Below are positions 9,920 through 18,459 of a DNA stretch of 64,000 nt, in pieces; the first letter of the stretch is position 1; each line of letters starts with the position of its first letter. This DNA is from Sphingomonas sp. 28-66-16. Lineage in GTDB: Bacteria > Pseudomonadota > Alphaproteobacteria > Sphingomonadales > Sphingomonadaceae. The DNA lies in the NCBI GenBank assembly GCA_002281485.1, contig NCGF01000002.1:186001-250000 (forward strand), given 5' to 3'. The translations under genes and the position numbers were made by a program. Under the pieces are notes generated by a model. It searched no databases and had not been told where the DNA came from. It saw only the letters and a program-made list of their open reading frames with translations.

Positions 9920-10695
9920 TCCGCGCGGGCATCCTGATCGCACTTTTGCTTGCGTCGCTCGCGCCGGCGGGGGCGGCCGACGAGGCCGCGCCGGTCGTCC
10001 GCGCCGAAGTGATCAGGCGCTTGCCGCATGACCGTCGCGCCTTTACCGAAGGGCTCTTCATCCGCGACGGCATGCTCTACGAGAGCACCGGCGAAGTCGG
10101 CGCGTCGTCGATCCGCAAGGTTGATCTCGCGACGGGGCGGGTGCTCAAGCGAGCGATCGTGCCGCCGCCCTATTTCGGCGAGGGGATCATCAGCTGGGGC
10201 GATCAGCTGATCAGCCTCACCTGGCAGCACCAGAAGGGATTTCGCTGGCGGCTAACCGATTTCAAGCGGCTCGGCAGCTTCGACTATCCCGGCGAGGGCT
10301 GGGCGCTGACCAGCGATGGCAAACAGATCATCATGTCCGACGGCACGCCCGAACTGCGTTTTCTCGATCCGCTCACGCTCAAGGAGACCCGGCGGTTGCA
10401 GGTGACGGCGGACGGCCAGCCGCTCAGGCGAATCAACGAGCTCGAATATGTCGAGGGCGAGATTTACGCCAATATCTGGATGACCGACTGGATCGCGCGG
10501 ATCGACCCCGAGAGCGGCCAGGTCGTCGGCTGGATCGACGTCTCTAAACTGGCGGCGGATTCGGGATCGGACGGGGTCAATTCGGTCGCCAACGGCATCG
10601 CCTGGGATGCCAAGCGCCGGCGGCTTTACGTCACCGGCAAGAACTGGCCCTGGCTCTACGAAATCAAACTGCCGCCCGCCGCCCATAAGCGATAG
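9916..10695 (+). CDS. Secreted glutaminyl-peptide cyclotransferase (beta-propeller type)
   Basis: 259 residues from a TTG at 9916 that overlaps the dapD stop (TTGA). A hydrophobic signal peptide ends AGAADEA. The mature part matches the plant-type glutaminyl cyclase fold (five-bladed propeller): [77 protein letters not shown] and VANGIAWD. It forms N-terminal pyroglutamate on exported peptides or proteins. No nearby ATG gives an intact signal, so TTG is the best start. It belongs to the nucleotidase-dapD operon. Confidence 0.88.
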   Translation: MIRAGILIALLLASLAPAGAADEAAPVVRAEVIRRLPHDRRAFTEGLFIRDGMLYESTGEVGASSIRKVDLATGRVLKRAIVPPPYFGEGIISWGDQLISLTWQHQKGFRWRLTDFKRLGSFDYPGEGWALTSDGKQIIMSDGTPELRFLDPLTLKETRRLQVTADGQPLRRINELEYVEGEIYANIWMTDWIARIDPESGQVVGWIDVSKLAADSGSDGVNSVANGIAWDAKRRRLYVTGKNWPWLYEIKLPPAAHKR

Positions 10696-10774
10696 CCGGC
10701 TTCACGCCGCCCCGCCTCGACAAGCCGGTGTCGGCGGCTTATCGCGCCAGCGACAACAAAACAGGATGCCTCCC

Positions 10775-11743
10775 ATGCCCAAGGCCAGCAAGGTGCTCGA
10801 CCGCGTTCTCGTCCTCGAAATGGTGCGCGTGACCGAAGCCGCCGCCGTCGCCGCCGCCAAGCTGGTCGGGCGCGGCGACGAAAAGGCCGCCGATGCCGCC
10901 GCCGTCGAGGCGATGCGCGGCGCGCTCAACGAGCTCTACATGGACGGCACCGTCGTGATCGGCGAGGGCGAGCGCGACGAGGCGCCGATGCTCTACATCG
11001 GCGAGAAGGTCGGCTCGGCGATCGGCAAGGGCCCCAAGATCGACATCGCGCTCGATCCGCTCGAGGGCACGACGATCACCGCCAAGGCCGGGCCCAACTC
11101 GCTCGCCGTGCTCGCGATCGCCGAGGAAGGCTGCCTGCTCAACGCGCCTGACGTCTATATGGACAAGATCGCGGTCGGACCGGGCTATCCCAAGGACATC
11201 ATCGATCTCGACAAGACGCCGACCGAGAACGTCAAGGCGATCGCCAAGGCCAAGGGCGTGAAGCCGCGCGACATCGTCGCCTGCGTGCTCGACAGGCCCC
11301 GCCACGAGAAACTGATCGCCGAGCTGCGCAAGCTCGGCTGCGGCATCATGCTGATCCCCGACGGCGACGTGGCGGGCGTGATTGCGACGACCAACCCCGA
11401 TACCCAGATCGACATCTATATCGGTCAGGGCGGCGCCCCCGAAGGCGTGCTCGCGGCGGCTGCGCTGCGCTGCGTCGGCGGCCAGTTCAAGGGCCGGCTG
11501 GTGTTCCGCAACGACGACGAGCGCGCCCGCGCCGCCAAATGGGGCATCAAGGATCTCGACAAGCAGTATGATCTGAAGGAGCTCGCCAAGGGCGACTGCA
11601 TTTTCGCCGCCACCGGCGTCACCGACGGTTCGCTGCTCGCCGGAGTCAAGCGGACGAAGGGCAAGATGACCACCGACAGTGTCGTCATGCGCTCAAGTTC
11701 GGGCACGGTGCGCTGGGTCAAGGGCGAGCACCGGATCGATTGA
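10775..11743 (+). CDS. glpX: Class II fructose-1,6-bisphosphatase
   Basis: 322 residues beginning MPKASKVLDRVLVLEMVRVTE in the family register. ATG 10775 is preferred over 10766 because the AGG ribosome site abuts 10766. Metal and substrate motifs are present: GEGERDEAPML, ALDPLEGTT, DKIAVGP, IYIGQGGAPEGV and ATGVTDG. The enzyme hydrolyses fructose-1,6-bisphosphate to fructose-6-phosphate in gluconeogenesis, and in some bacteria sedoheptulose-1,7-bisphosphate too. No truncation or substitution is evident. Confidence 0.97.
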   Translation: MPKASKVLDRVLVLEMVRVTEAAAVAAAKLVGRGDEKAADAAAVEAMRGALNELYMDGTVVIGEGERDEAPMLYIGEKVGSAIGKGPKIDIALDPLEGTTITAKAGPNSLAVLAIAEEGCLLNAPDVYMDKIAVGPGYPKDIIDLDKTPTENVKAIAKAKGVKPRDIVACVLDRPRHEKLIAELRKLGCGIMLIPDGDVAGVIATTNPDTQIDIYIGQGGAPEGVLAAAALRCVGGQFKGRLVFRNDDERARAAKWGIKDLDKQYDLKELAKGDCIFAATGVTDGSLLAGVKRTKGKMTTDSVVMRSSSGTVRWVKGEHRID

Positions 11744-11793
11744 CGTCGCGATTTCGCTGGCGGGAATCGGGCCATCGGCGCAATTGTGAGCTT

Positions 11794-12351
11794 ATGGACA
11801 TCGAGGTCAGTGCCGAAGCCAAGGACAAGCGGCTGAACCGAATGGTCGCGGTGACCGTGGTCGTGCTGTCGGTGTTCACCGGGCTGTGCAACATCAAGGA
11901 CGGCAACATCGTCCAGGCGATGCAGGTCGCCAAGGCCGATTCGGTCGATCGCTGGGCCGAGTATCAGGCCACCAAGACCAAGCTCCATATCGCCGAGGAC
12001 ACCCGGCTGGAAATCGCCGTGCTCGGCGGGGATCGCCTGGCCAGCCTGGCCGCCGACAGGACGCTCGTCGCGGAGATCGCCAAATACAGCGCCGAAATCC
12101 CCAATCTCGCGCGCGACGCCAAGGCGCTCGCCGCGCAATATGACGCGCTCAACGTTCATGACGATCAGTTCGATGCCAGCGATGCGGCGATCGCCACGGC
12201 GATCTCGATGGCGGCGGTCGCGGCGCTGGCCGAAAGCTTCTGGCTGCTCGTCGCGGCATGGGGCATCGGCGGGTTCGGGCTGTTCATGGGCCTGTGCGGC
12301 TTTGCCGGCTGGGCATTCCACCCGGATGTGCTGAGCAATTTTCTGGGCTGA
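11794..12351 (+). CDS. DUF4337-like membrane protein
   Basis: 185 residues: an N-terminal membrane segment (VAVTVVVLSVFTGLCNI), a soluble helical region of about 90 residues rich in Lys, Asp and Ala (WAEYQATKTKLHIAEDT), and a C-terminal hydrophobic pair (AAVAALAESFWLLVAAWGIGGFG). This matches the DUF4337 layout, a membrane family of unknown function. It starts 50 bp after glpX in the same direction and may be cotranscribed. Confidence 0.75.
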   Translation: MDIEVSAEAKDKRLNRMVAVTVVVLSVFTGLCNIKDGNIVQAMQVAKADSVDRWAEYQATKTKLHIAEDTRLEIAVLGGDRLASLAADRTLVAEIAKYSAEIPNLARDAKALAAQYDALNVHDDQFDASDAAIATAISMAAVAALAESFWLLVAAWGIGGFGLFMGLCGFAGWAFHPDVLSNFLG

Positions 12352-12413
12352 GCGATTCGCTTTACAGCACCGGCGAGCGGGCTAGGGTCTGGCGTCGACC
12401 AGGAGGATCACCG

Positions 12414-14264
12414 ATGCGCTTTCGCTATCTCGCGCTGTTGCTTGCCGCCGCTGCGCCCGGATTGGCCCAATCGCCGTCGGTCGCCCCGCCGGCCGTCGCG
12501 CAAGCGCCCTTCACCTTCGAAAAGGTCATGGTCCCGATGCGCGACGGGGCGAAGATGGAGACGGTGATCCTGCGCCCGCGCGACCGGAAGGGGCCGCTGC
12601 CGATCCTGTTCCAGCGCACGCCCTATGGCGTCCCGCAAGCTGCCCCGCTGCGCGTGCCCAACAGCTGGCAGGGGCTCGTCAAGGACGGCTATATCTTCGT
12701 GTTCCAGTCGATGCGCGGGCGGTTCGGCTCGGACGGGAAGTTCACGCTGTCGACGGCGGTCCATCCCGGCCAGCCCAAGATCGTCGACGAGGCGACCGAT
12801 GCCTATGATTCGATCGACTGGCTGGTCAAGAACGTCAAACCCAACAACGGCAAGGTCGGGATGTGGGGCGTCTCCTATCCGGGCTTTGCGGCGGCGGTCG
12901 CGCTGGTCCATCCGCATCCGGCATTGAAGGCGGTGAGCCCGCAGGCGGCGTGGATCGATTACTGGCAAAATGACGATCTCCACCGCAACGGCGCGCTGCG
13001 GCTGAGCTATGTCGCCGACTGGGTGCATTCGCTCCAGGCGACCAAGGAATCGCTCGACGATTTCCCCTATGGCACCGTCGACACCTATGATTTCTTCCTG
13101 AAGCTCGGGCCTGTCGCCAATCTCGACCGCGATTATTTCAAGGGCAGCTTGCCGATGGCGACCTCGCTGTTCGACCATCCCAACCACGACAGCTTCTATA
13201 CCGACCAGAACTGGCAGAAGGCGCTCGGCAAGACGACGGTGCCGACGCTGAATGTCGCGGGGTTCTGGGACCAGGAAGACCCGTGGGGGTCGTGGCAGAT
13301 CTACGCGAAGCAGGAGGAGAACGATCCCGATCATCTGAACGTGATGGTCGCCGGCCCCTGGGCGCATGGCACCTGGCAGGGCAGGATGGACATGCTCGGC
13401 AACATCCCGCTCGGCCGCGACACCGGCATCGAATTCCGCGAGCAGATCGAGGAGCCGTTCTTCCGCTATTGGCTCCACGGCGTGGGGGAGAAGCCGGCTT
13501 ACGAAGCGCGTATCCTGCAATCGGGCTCAAATGTCTGGAAGAGTTATGCGAGCTGGCCGCCCAAAACCGCGACCGCGACCAGCCTGTACCTCCATATCGA
13601 CGGGAGCCTCAGCTTCGACAAACCCGCCGCAGGGGAGGCGTGCCGCAGCTATATCTCCGACCCCGCCAACCCGGTGCCGTTCCGCGAGCGGCCGATCTCC
13701 CCGACCTATCCGCGTCCCGAATGGCGCTGGTGGGAAAGCGCCGACCAGCGCTTCGTCGATCATCGCCCCGATGTCCTGAGCTATGTCTCCGCGCCGCTGG
13801 ACGCCGACCTGACCGTGACCGGCAAGATCGCCGCAGAACTGATGGCCTCAACCAGCGGCACCGACAGCGATTTCATCGTCAAGCTGATCGACGTGCTGCC
13901 CGACGACTATGCCAAGTTCGACGAAAACGCCCCGCTGGGTGCGTATCCGCGCCAGTTGAACGGCTATCAATGGCCGATCGCGATGGAGGTGCGCCGCGGC
14001 AAGTTTTTGACGAGCGAGACCGATCCGAAACCGCTGGTGCCCGGGCAGGTAACCAAATGGGACGTGCCACTGCGCGACCACGACCATGTTTTCCAGAAGG
14101 GCCACCGGATCATGGTGCAAATCCAGTCGAGCTGGTTCCCGGTGATCGACCGCAACCCGCAGACCTTCGTGCCGAACATCTCGCGGGCGAAGGAGGCGGA
14201 TTTCGTGAAGGCGGAACAGAAGGTGTGTGCCGGATCGGCGGTGGTGTTGCCGGTGGTGAAATAA
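12414..14264 (+). CDS. Secreted CocE/NonD family alpha/beta hydrolase
   Basis: 616 residues with a strong AGGAGG site 8 bp before ATG 12414 and a signal peptide ending GLAQ. The Xaa-Pro dipeptidyl-peptidase/CocE architecture is present: a hydrolase core with nucleophile Ser154 in GVSYPG, Asp in WDQEDPWG, His in GPWAHGTW, and a C-terminal jelly-roll domain (about 400-610). Known members cleave acyl esters, glutaryl amides or cocaine, and some act on alpha-amino acid esters. No neighbour suggests the natural substrate. The protein is likely periplasmic. Confidence 0.93.
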   Translation: MRFRYLALLLAAAAPGLAQSPSVAPPAVAQAPFTFEKVMVPMRDGAKMETVILRPRDRKGPLPILFQRTPYGVPQAAPLRVPNSWQGLVKDGYIFVFQSMRGRFGSDGKFTLSTAVHPGQPKIVDEATDAYDSIDWLVKNVKPNNGKVGMWGVSYPGFAAAVALVHPHPALKAVSPQAAWIDYWQNDDLHRNGALRLSYVADWVHSLQATKESLDDFPYGTVDTYDFFLKLGPVANLDRDYFKGSLPMATSLFDHPNHDSFYTDQNWQKALGKTTVPTLNVAGFWDQEDPWGSWQIYAKQEENDPDHLNVMVAGPWAHGTWQGRMDMLGNIPLGRDTGIEFREQIEEPFFRYWLHGVGEKPAYEARILQSGSNVWKSYASWPPKTATATSLYLHIDGSLSFDKPAAGEACRSYISDPANPVPFRERPISPTYPRPEWRWWESADQRFVDHRPDVLSYVSAPLDADLTVTGKIAAELMASTSGTDSDFIVKLIDVLPDDYAKFDENAPLGAYPRQLNGYQWPIAMEVRRGKFLTSETDPKPLVPGQVTKWDVPLRDHDHVFQKGHRIMVQIQSSWFPVIDRNPQTFVPNISRAKEADFVKAEQKVCAGSAVVLPVVK

Positions 14265-14291
14265 GGGGGGCATCCCTGACTCAACGCTCCT

Positions 14292-14441
14292 CGTCACCTA
14301 GGGCTTGACCGGGGTCCCGCTTCTTCTTCGGATGCGTGCCCCGATGGCGATCGGCGAAGATGGTGGCCCAGCCGCCCTTTTTGCGCGCGCCATCATCGTT
14401 GGATGGGAACAGCGGGACCCCGGGCCAAGCCCGGGATGACG
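14292..14441. repeat. Intergenic inverted-repeat element (sphingomonad-type palindrome)
   Basis: Between the CocE gene and the ABC permease, an arm at about 14292-14321 (CGTCACCTAGGGCTTGACC...) is the imperfect reverse complement of an arm at about 14412-14441 (...GGGCCAAGCCCGGGATGACG). The roughly 90-bp spacer has no gene. Both arms share the core GGGCTTG and GGGGTCCCGCT. The pattern resembles mobile palindromic repeats that are abundant between genes in sphingomonads. Confidence 0.75.
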
Positions 14442-14482
14442 AAAAGGGAGAGGGGCGGCAGGCGATTAATCTGAGCTCGGGA

Positions 14483-15253
14483 TCAACTCTTCAACCGATA
14501 CCCCGTCCGAAAAATCCACGCGATCGTCGCGAGCGACACCGCCAGAAACCCGCCGATCGCAACCAGACTCCACCCGATCGCGACATCGCCCTGGCCGAAA
14601 AAGGTCCAGCGAAACCCGCTGATCAGGTACACGATCGGGTTGAACAAGGTGACCGTCTGCCACGCGTCGGGCAGCATCTTGATCGAATAGAAGGTGCCGC
14701 CCAGGAAGGTGAGCGGGGTCACCACCAGCAGCGGCACGATCTGCAATTGCTCGAAACTCTTCGCCCAGATGCCGAGCACGAAGCCGAACAGGCAGAAGGT
14801 GATCGCGGTGAGCAGCATGAACCCCACCATCGCCACCGGATGCGCAAGCGGCAGCGCGACGAACAGATGCGCCGTGCCGAAGATCACCATCCCGAGGATC
14901 ATCGATTTGGTTGCCGCCGCACCGACATAGGCGATGACGGTTTCGAACGGCGAGATCGGCGCGGAGAGCAGTTCATAGATCGTGCCCGACCATTTCGGCA
15001 TGTAGATGCCGAAGCTCGCATTGCCGATTCCCTCGGTCAGCATCGACAGCATGATCAGGCCGGGGACGATGAACGCGCCGTAGGGCACGCCGTCGACCGT
15101 CGAAATCTTCGAGCCGATCGCCGAGCCGAACACCACGAAATACAGCGCGGTGGTGATGACCGGGGTCAGCAGGCTGGTCAGGATCGTGCGGCCGAACCGC
15201 GCCAGTTCGAAGCGATAGATGGCGGCGATGCCGTGCCAGTTGAACCCGGTCAT
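14483..15253 (-). CDS. ABC-2 type transporter permease (YadH-like)
   Basis: 256 residues with about six membrane segments and the ABC-2 permease pattern ([25 protein letters not shown] at the start, [17 protein letters not shown] near the end). The start overlaps the ATPase stop by 4 bp (ATGA), so the two subunits are coupled. Together they form a YadGH-type exporter. The substrate of this family is poorly defined. Confidence 0.92.
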   Translation of the reverse strand: MTGFNWHGIAAIYRFELARFGRTILTSLLTPVITTALYFVVFGSAIGSKISTVDGVPYGAFIVPGLIMLSMLTEGIGNASFGIYMPKWSGTIYELLSAPISPFETVIAYVGAAATKSMILGMVIFGTAHLFVALPLAHPVAMVGFMLLTAITFCLFGFVLGIWAKSFEQLQIVPLLVVTPLTFLGGTFYSIKMLPDAWQTVTLFNPIVYLISGFRWTFFGQGDVAIGWSLVAIGGFLAVSLATIAWIFRTGYRLKS

Positions 15254-16200
15254 GCGGCTCGCTCCCCAACATCCTGGGCCGATTGGTGGACGAGCCCCAC
15301 GAAGATATCCTCGAGCGAGCTTTGCGCGGTGTTCAGATCCTTGAAGCCGATGCCGAGATCGCCCATCGCGCGCAGCAGCGACGGGATGCCGGTGCGCTCG
15401 TTATGCGCCTCGAACACATATTCGAGCTCATTGCCCTCGGCCTTTAGCGTGGGGCTCCACTGCGCCAGTTCGGGCGGCACCGCGTGAAGCGGCTCGGACA
15501 GGTTGATCGTCAGCGTCTTCTTGCCGAGTTTCTGCATCAGCGTGGTCTTGTCCTCGACCAGAATCAGCTTGCCCTTCAGGATCACGCCGACCCGGTCGGC
15601 CATTTCCTCGGCCTCCTCGATATAATGCGTGGTCAGGATGATCGTGGTGCCACGCTCGCGCAGCTGGCGGACCAGCCCCCACATGTCGCGGCGCAATTCC
15701 ACATCCACGCCAGCGGTTGGCTCGTCGAGGAACAGGATGTCGGGTTCATGGGAGAGCGCCTTGGCGATCAGCACGCGGCGTTTCATGCCCCCCGACAGCT
15801 CCATGATCTTGCTGTTGCGTTTGTCCCACAGCGACAGGTCGCGCAGGATCCGCTCGATCACGGCGGGCGCGCGCGGGCGGCCGAACAGCCCGCGCGAGAA
15901 GGTGACGGTCGCCATCACGGTCTCGAACGCGTCGGTCGACAGTTCCTGCGGCACCAGCCCGATCCGGAAGCGCGCCGCGCGATAATCGCGCTGGATGTCG
16001 TGGCCGGCGACGGTCACGCTGCCCTCGCTTGGCGTCACCAGCCCGCAGATGATGCTGATCAGCGTCGTCTTGCCCGCGCCATTGGGCCCGAGCAGCGCGA
16101 AGATTTCGCCCTTGGCGATGCTGAGGTCGACATGGTCGAGTGCGGTCAGCCCCGACGCATAGGTCTTGGTGAGGCCGGAGACGGCCAAAATTGGTTGCAT
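15250..16200 (-). CDS. ABC transporter ATP-binding protein (YadG-like)
   Basis: 316 residues with Walker [10 protein letters not shown] (about residues 39-47), a Q-loop (LVPQEL), signature LSGGMKRR, Walker [11 protein letters not shown] and H-loop TTHYIEE. A C-terminal extension of about 90 residues is typical of the CcmA/YadG group. It energises the permease encoded by the overlapping downstream gene. No other exporter parts are nearby, so a two-gene half-transporter dimer is inferred. Confidence 0.94.
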   Translation of the reverse strand: MQPILAVSGLTKTYASGLTALDHVDLSIAKGEIFALLGPNGAGKTTLISIICGLVTPSEGSVTVAGHDIQRDYRAARFRIGLVPQELSTDAFETVMATVTFSRGLFGRPRAPAVIERILRDLSLWDKRNSKIMELSGGMKRRVLIAKALSHEPDILFLDEPTAGVDVELRRDMWGLVRQLRERGTTIILTTHYIEEAEEMADRVGVILKGKLILVEDKTTLMQKLGKKTLTINLSEPLHAVPPELAQWSPTLKAEGNELEYVFEAHNERTGIPSLLRAMGDLGIGFKDLNTAQSSLEDIFVGLVHQSAQDVGERAA

Positions 16201-16260
16201 GACACCCCTTTGCGCTTGACCCGGGAGGTAGGGCGCGCGGAGGCGATCTTCAATCGCTGG

Positions 16261-17016
16261 TCAGCTTTTCGCGGCGGCGCGGGCCTTGGCGATCGCGGCC
16301 TGCAATTCGTCGAGCGGCAGCGCCGCCGAGACGACATGATCGCCGATCACCCAGCTTGGCGTGCCCGACATGCCGAGCCGCTGCGCGATGGCGAGGTTGC
16401 TCTGAATCTCGGCCTCGATCTCGGGGCGCCCGGCGGCCTGGCGCGCGACGGCAGGATCGATTCCGGCGACCGCGACGGCCTTGGCGAGCGAAGCCTCGCT
16501 GATCGGCCCGCCGGCATAGAGCGCATCGTGGAACGCCTTGAACTTGCCGCGCTGCGCAGCGACGAGGCTGTAGCGCGCGGCGACGCGGCTTTCGTCGGAG
16601 AGGATCGGCAATTCGCGGAACACGACGCGCAGCTCGGGGTCGCTCGCCACCAGCTTGGCGATCGTCGGCAGGCTCGATCGGCAGAAGCCGCAATTATAGT
16701 CGAAATATTCGACGATCGTCAGATTGCCGTTGGGATTGCCGATCCAGGCGTCGCCGAACGGCTTGACGATCGCATCGCGATTGGCGGCGATTTCGCGCCC
16801 GGTCTCGCGATCGCGCATCAGGCCCATCGCCTCGGGAATGATCTCGGGATGGGCGAGGACGTAATCATGGACGACGCGCTCGATCTGACCGCGCCCGCTG
16901 ACCGGGCCGCCACCCGACAAATGGGTGACGGCGGCCATCGCGCCGGCACCGAGCAGCGCCGAGCCGCCGGCGATCGCGGCGAGCAGAAGCCGGTTGTTGC
17001 CGAACGCGGGGCTCAT
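16261..17016 (-). CDS. DsbA-family thiol:disulfide interchange protein
   Basis: 251 residues: an N-terminal signal/anchor (LLLAAIAGGSALLGAGAMAA), a helical pre-domain (about 42-90) and a thioredoxin-fold domain with active-site CGFC at residues 109-112 plus the cis-Pro loop GTPSW. The helical pre-domain before the thioredoxin fold resembles ScsC/Com1-type proteins rather than classical DsbA. It acts in the periplasm on disulfide formation or isomerisation. Its start overlaps the M48 gene stop (ATGA), linking it to envelope proteolysis. Confidence 0.9.
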   Translation of the reverse strand: MSPAFGNNRLLLAAIAGGSALLGAGAMAAVTHLSGGGPVSGRGQIERVVHDYVLAHPEIIPEAMGLMRDRETGREIAANRDAIVKPFGDAWIGNPNGNLTIVEYFDYNCGFCRSSLPTIAKLVASDPELRVVFRELPILSDESRVAARYSLVAAQRGKFKAFHDALYAGGPISEASLAKAVAVAGIDPAVARQAAGRPEIEAEIQSNLAIAQRLGMSGTPSWVIGDHVVSAALPLDELQAAIAKARAAAKS

Positions 17017-18359
17017 CGTTTCTTACCCTTCTGGTCGTCGAGTTGGTTCTGCGCGGTCAGCGCGATATCCTGCGCGCGGATCCAGTCGTTGGAATTCTGC
17101 GGCAGGCCGTTCATCGCCACCCGCGCGCTATAGGCGGCGGTGCGGAGATCGCCGGTCAGGCTCGCACGCTCGGCGGTCGCCAGCATCGCCCGGGGCTGAT
17201 CGCCACGCAGTTCATAGACGACGCCGAGCTGATACCAGGCAAAGGGATTGTCGTCGTCGCGCGCGACCGCGAGCCGAAGCGCCTTTTCGGCCTCGGCATA
17301 ATTGGCCTTGTCCTCGGTGGCGATCAGCGCGTGGCCGAAGGTGGTGGCGATCAGCGGCTGATAGTTGGTGGCAAGCGTCGCTTCGCGCAGCGGCACGATC
17401 GCCTCGCGCGGCTTGCCCGATTCGAGCAGGATCTGGCCCTTGATCTCGAGGAAATAGGGGTCGTCGGGTGCGGCCTTGATCAGCGCATCGGTCTCGGCGT
17501 TGGCCTTCTGCGGATAGCCGCCCTTGTGATAGGCGTAAGCCCGCGCATAATGCGCATAAATGCTCTGATCGGTGAGCGGATATTCGATCAGCGTGCGCGG
17601 CGGTTCGTTGACATACCCTGCGAGCTTCGCCTTCACCCGCAGGAAGCGGATCTGCATTTCGGGATCGGCCGGCTTGTTCCAGGCGGGGGCCGCCTCGAGC
17701 GTCTCGGTGAGATTGGCGATGCGTTCGCTCGAAACGGGGTGGTCGAGCTGGAAATTGTCCTGGCGGGTGATGCCATAGCGATTTTCGAGCTTTTGCAGCT
17801 TGGCGAAGAACGACAGATAGCCGCGCCCGGTGATTCCCGAGGCATTGAGATATTTGGCGCCGGCGGCATCGGCCGAGGCCTCCTGCGCGCGCGAAAAGGC
17901 CAGATAATTGGCGAGCGCGACCTGCTGGCCCGCAGCGATGATCCCGGCGGCGCCCTCCCCCGATCCGGCCGCTGCCGCCGCGATCCCCAGCGCGAGGCTG
18001 AGAATCTGGATGCCGAGCGCCGGCTTGATCGCGCGATCGCCGAGCGGGACATGGCCGCCGGTGATATGGCCGAGTTCGTGGGCGATCACGCCCTGGACTT
18101 CATTGGCGGTATCGGCGTTGTGGATCGTGCCCGAGTGCAGATAGACGACCTGCCCGCCAGCGACGAAGGCGTTGATCGATTCATCGTTGATGAGCACGAC
18201 CTTGACGTCGCGCGGGTTGAGCCCGGCCGCCTTGACGAGCGGGGCGGACATGTCCGCGAGCAGCGATTCGGTTTCGGCATCGCGCAGGATGGACTGCGCG
18301 GTAGCCGGCTGGACGGCCGCCAGCAGCGAAAGTGCCAGGGCACCGATCAGTTTCTTCAT
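17013..18359 (-). CDS. Periplasmic M48 metalloprotease with TPR tail (BepA-like)
   Basis: 448 residues from ATG 18359; the open frame continues upstream into the rne end, so the signal-peptide start (MKKLIGALALSLLAAVQPATA) is chosen. Zinc motif HELGH lies at 94-98, and the third ligand Glu is in the RAQEASADAAG region near residue 155. The C-terminal half (about 240-440) has TPR-like helical repeats (YAHYARAYAYHKGGYPQKA, PFAWYQLGVVYELRGD). This is the BepA/YfgC layout, which monitors outer-membrane protein assembly. It is coupled to the downstream DsbA-like gene, fitting a role with disulfide-bonded envelope proteins. Confidence 0.92.
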   Translation of the reverse strand: MKKLIGALALSLLAAVQPATAQSILRDAETESLLADMSAPLVKAAGLNPRDVKVVLINDESINAFVAGGQVVYLHSGTIHNADTANEVQGVIAHELGHITGGHVPLGDRAIKPALGIQILSLALGIAAAAAGSGEGAAGIIAAGQQVALANYLAFSRAQEASADAAGAKYLNASGITGRGYLSFFAKLQKLENRYGITRQDNFQLDHPVSSERIANLTETLEAAPAWNKPADPEMQIRFLRVKAKLAGYVNEPPRTLIEYPLTDQSIYAHYARAYAYHKGGYPQKANAETDALIKAAPDDPYFLEIKGQILLESGKPREAIVPLREATLATNYQPLIATTFGHALIATEDKANYAEAEKALRLAVARDDDNPFAWYQLGVVYELRGDQPRAMLATAERASLTGDLRTAAYSARVAMNGLPQNSNDWIRAQDIALTAQNQLDDQKGKKR

Positions 18360-18404
18360 GAAGACGATATCGGCCAATTGACCCGAGCATTCAACGCCGG
18401 GCGC

Positions 18405-18450
18405 AGAAATTTGCGCCGCGCGACCGCTTTGAAGCGTCCGCGCGGCGCAA
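18405..18450 (-). terminator. Stem-loop downstream of rne
   Basis: A perfect 12-bp stem (TTGCGCCGCGCG at 18411-18422 with its complement at 18439-18450) encloses a loop that can pair further (CGCTT/AAGCG). It begins 10 bp after the rne stop. The T-run on the minus strand is weak (ATTTCT), so it may act as a terminator or an RNA stabiliser before the M48 gene. Confidence 0.6.
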
Positions 18451-18459
18451 TTGGCTGCG

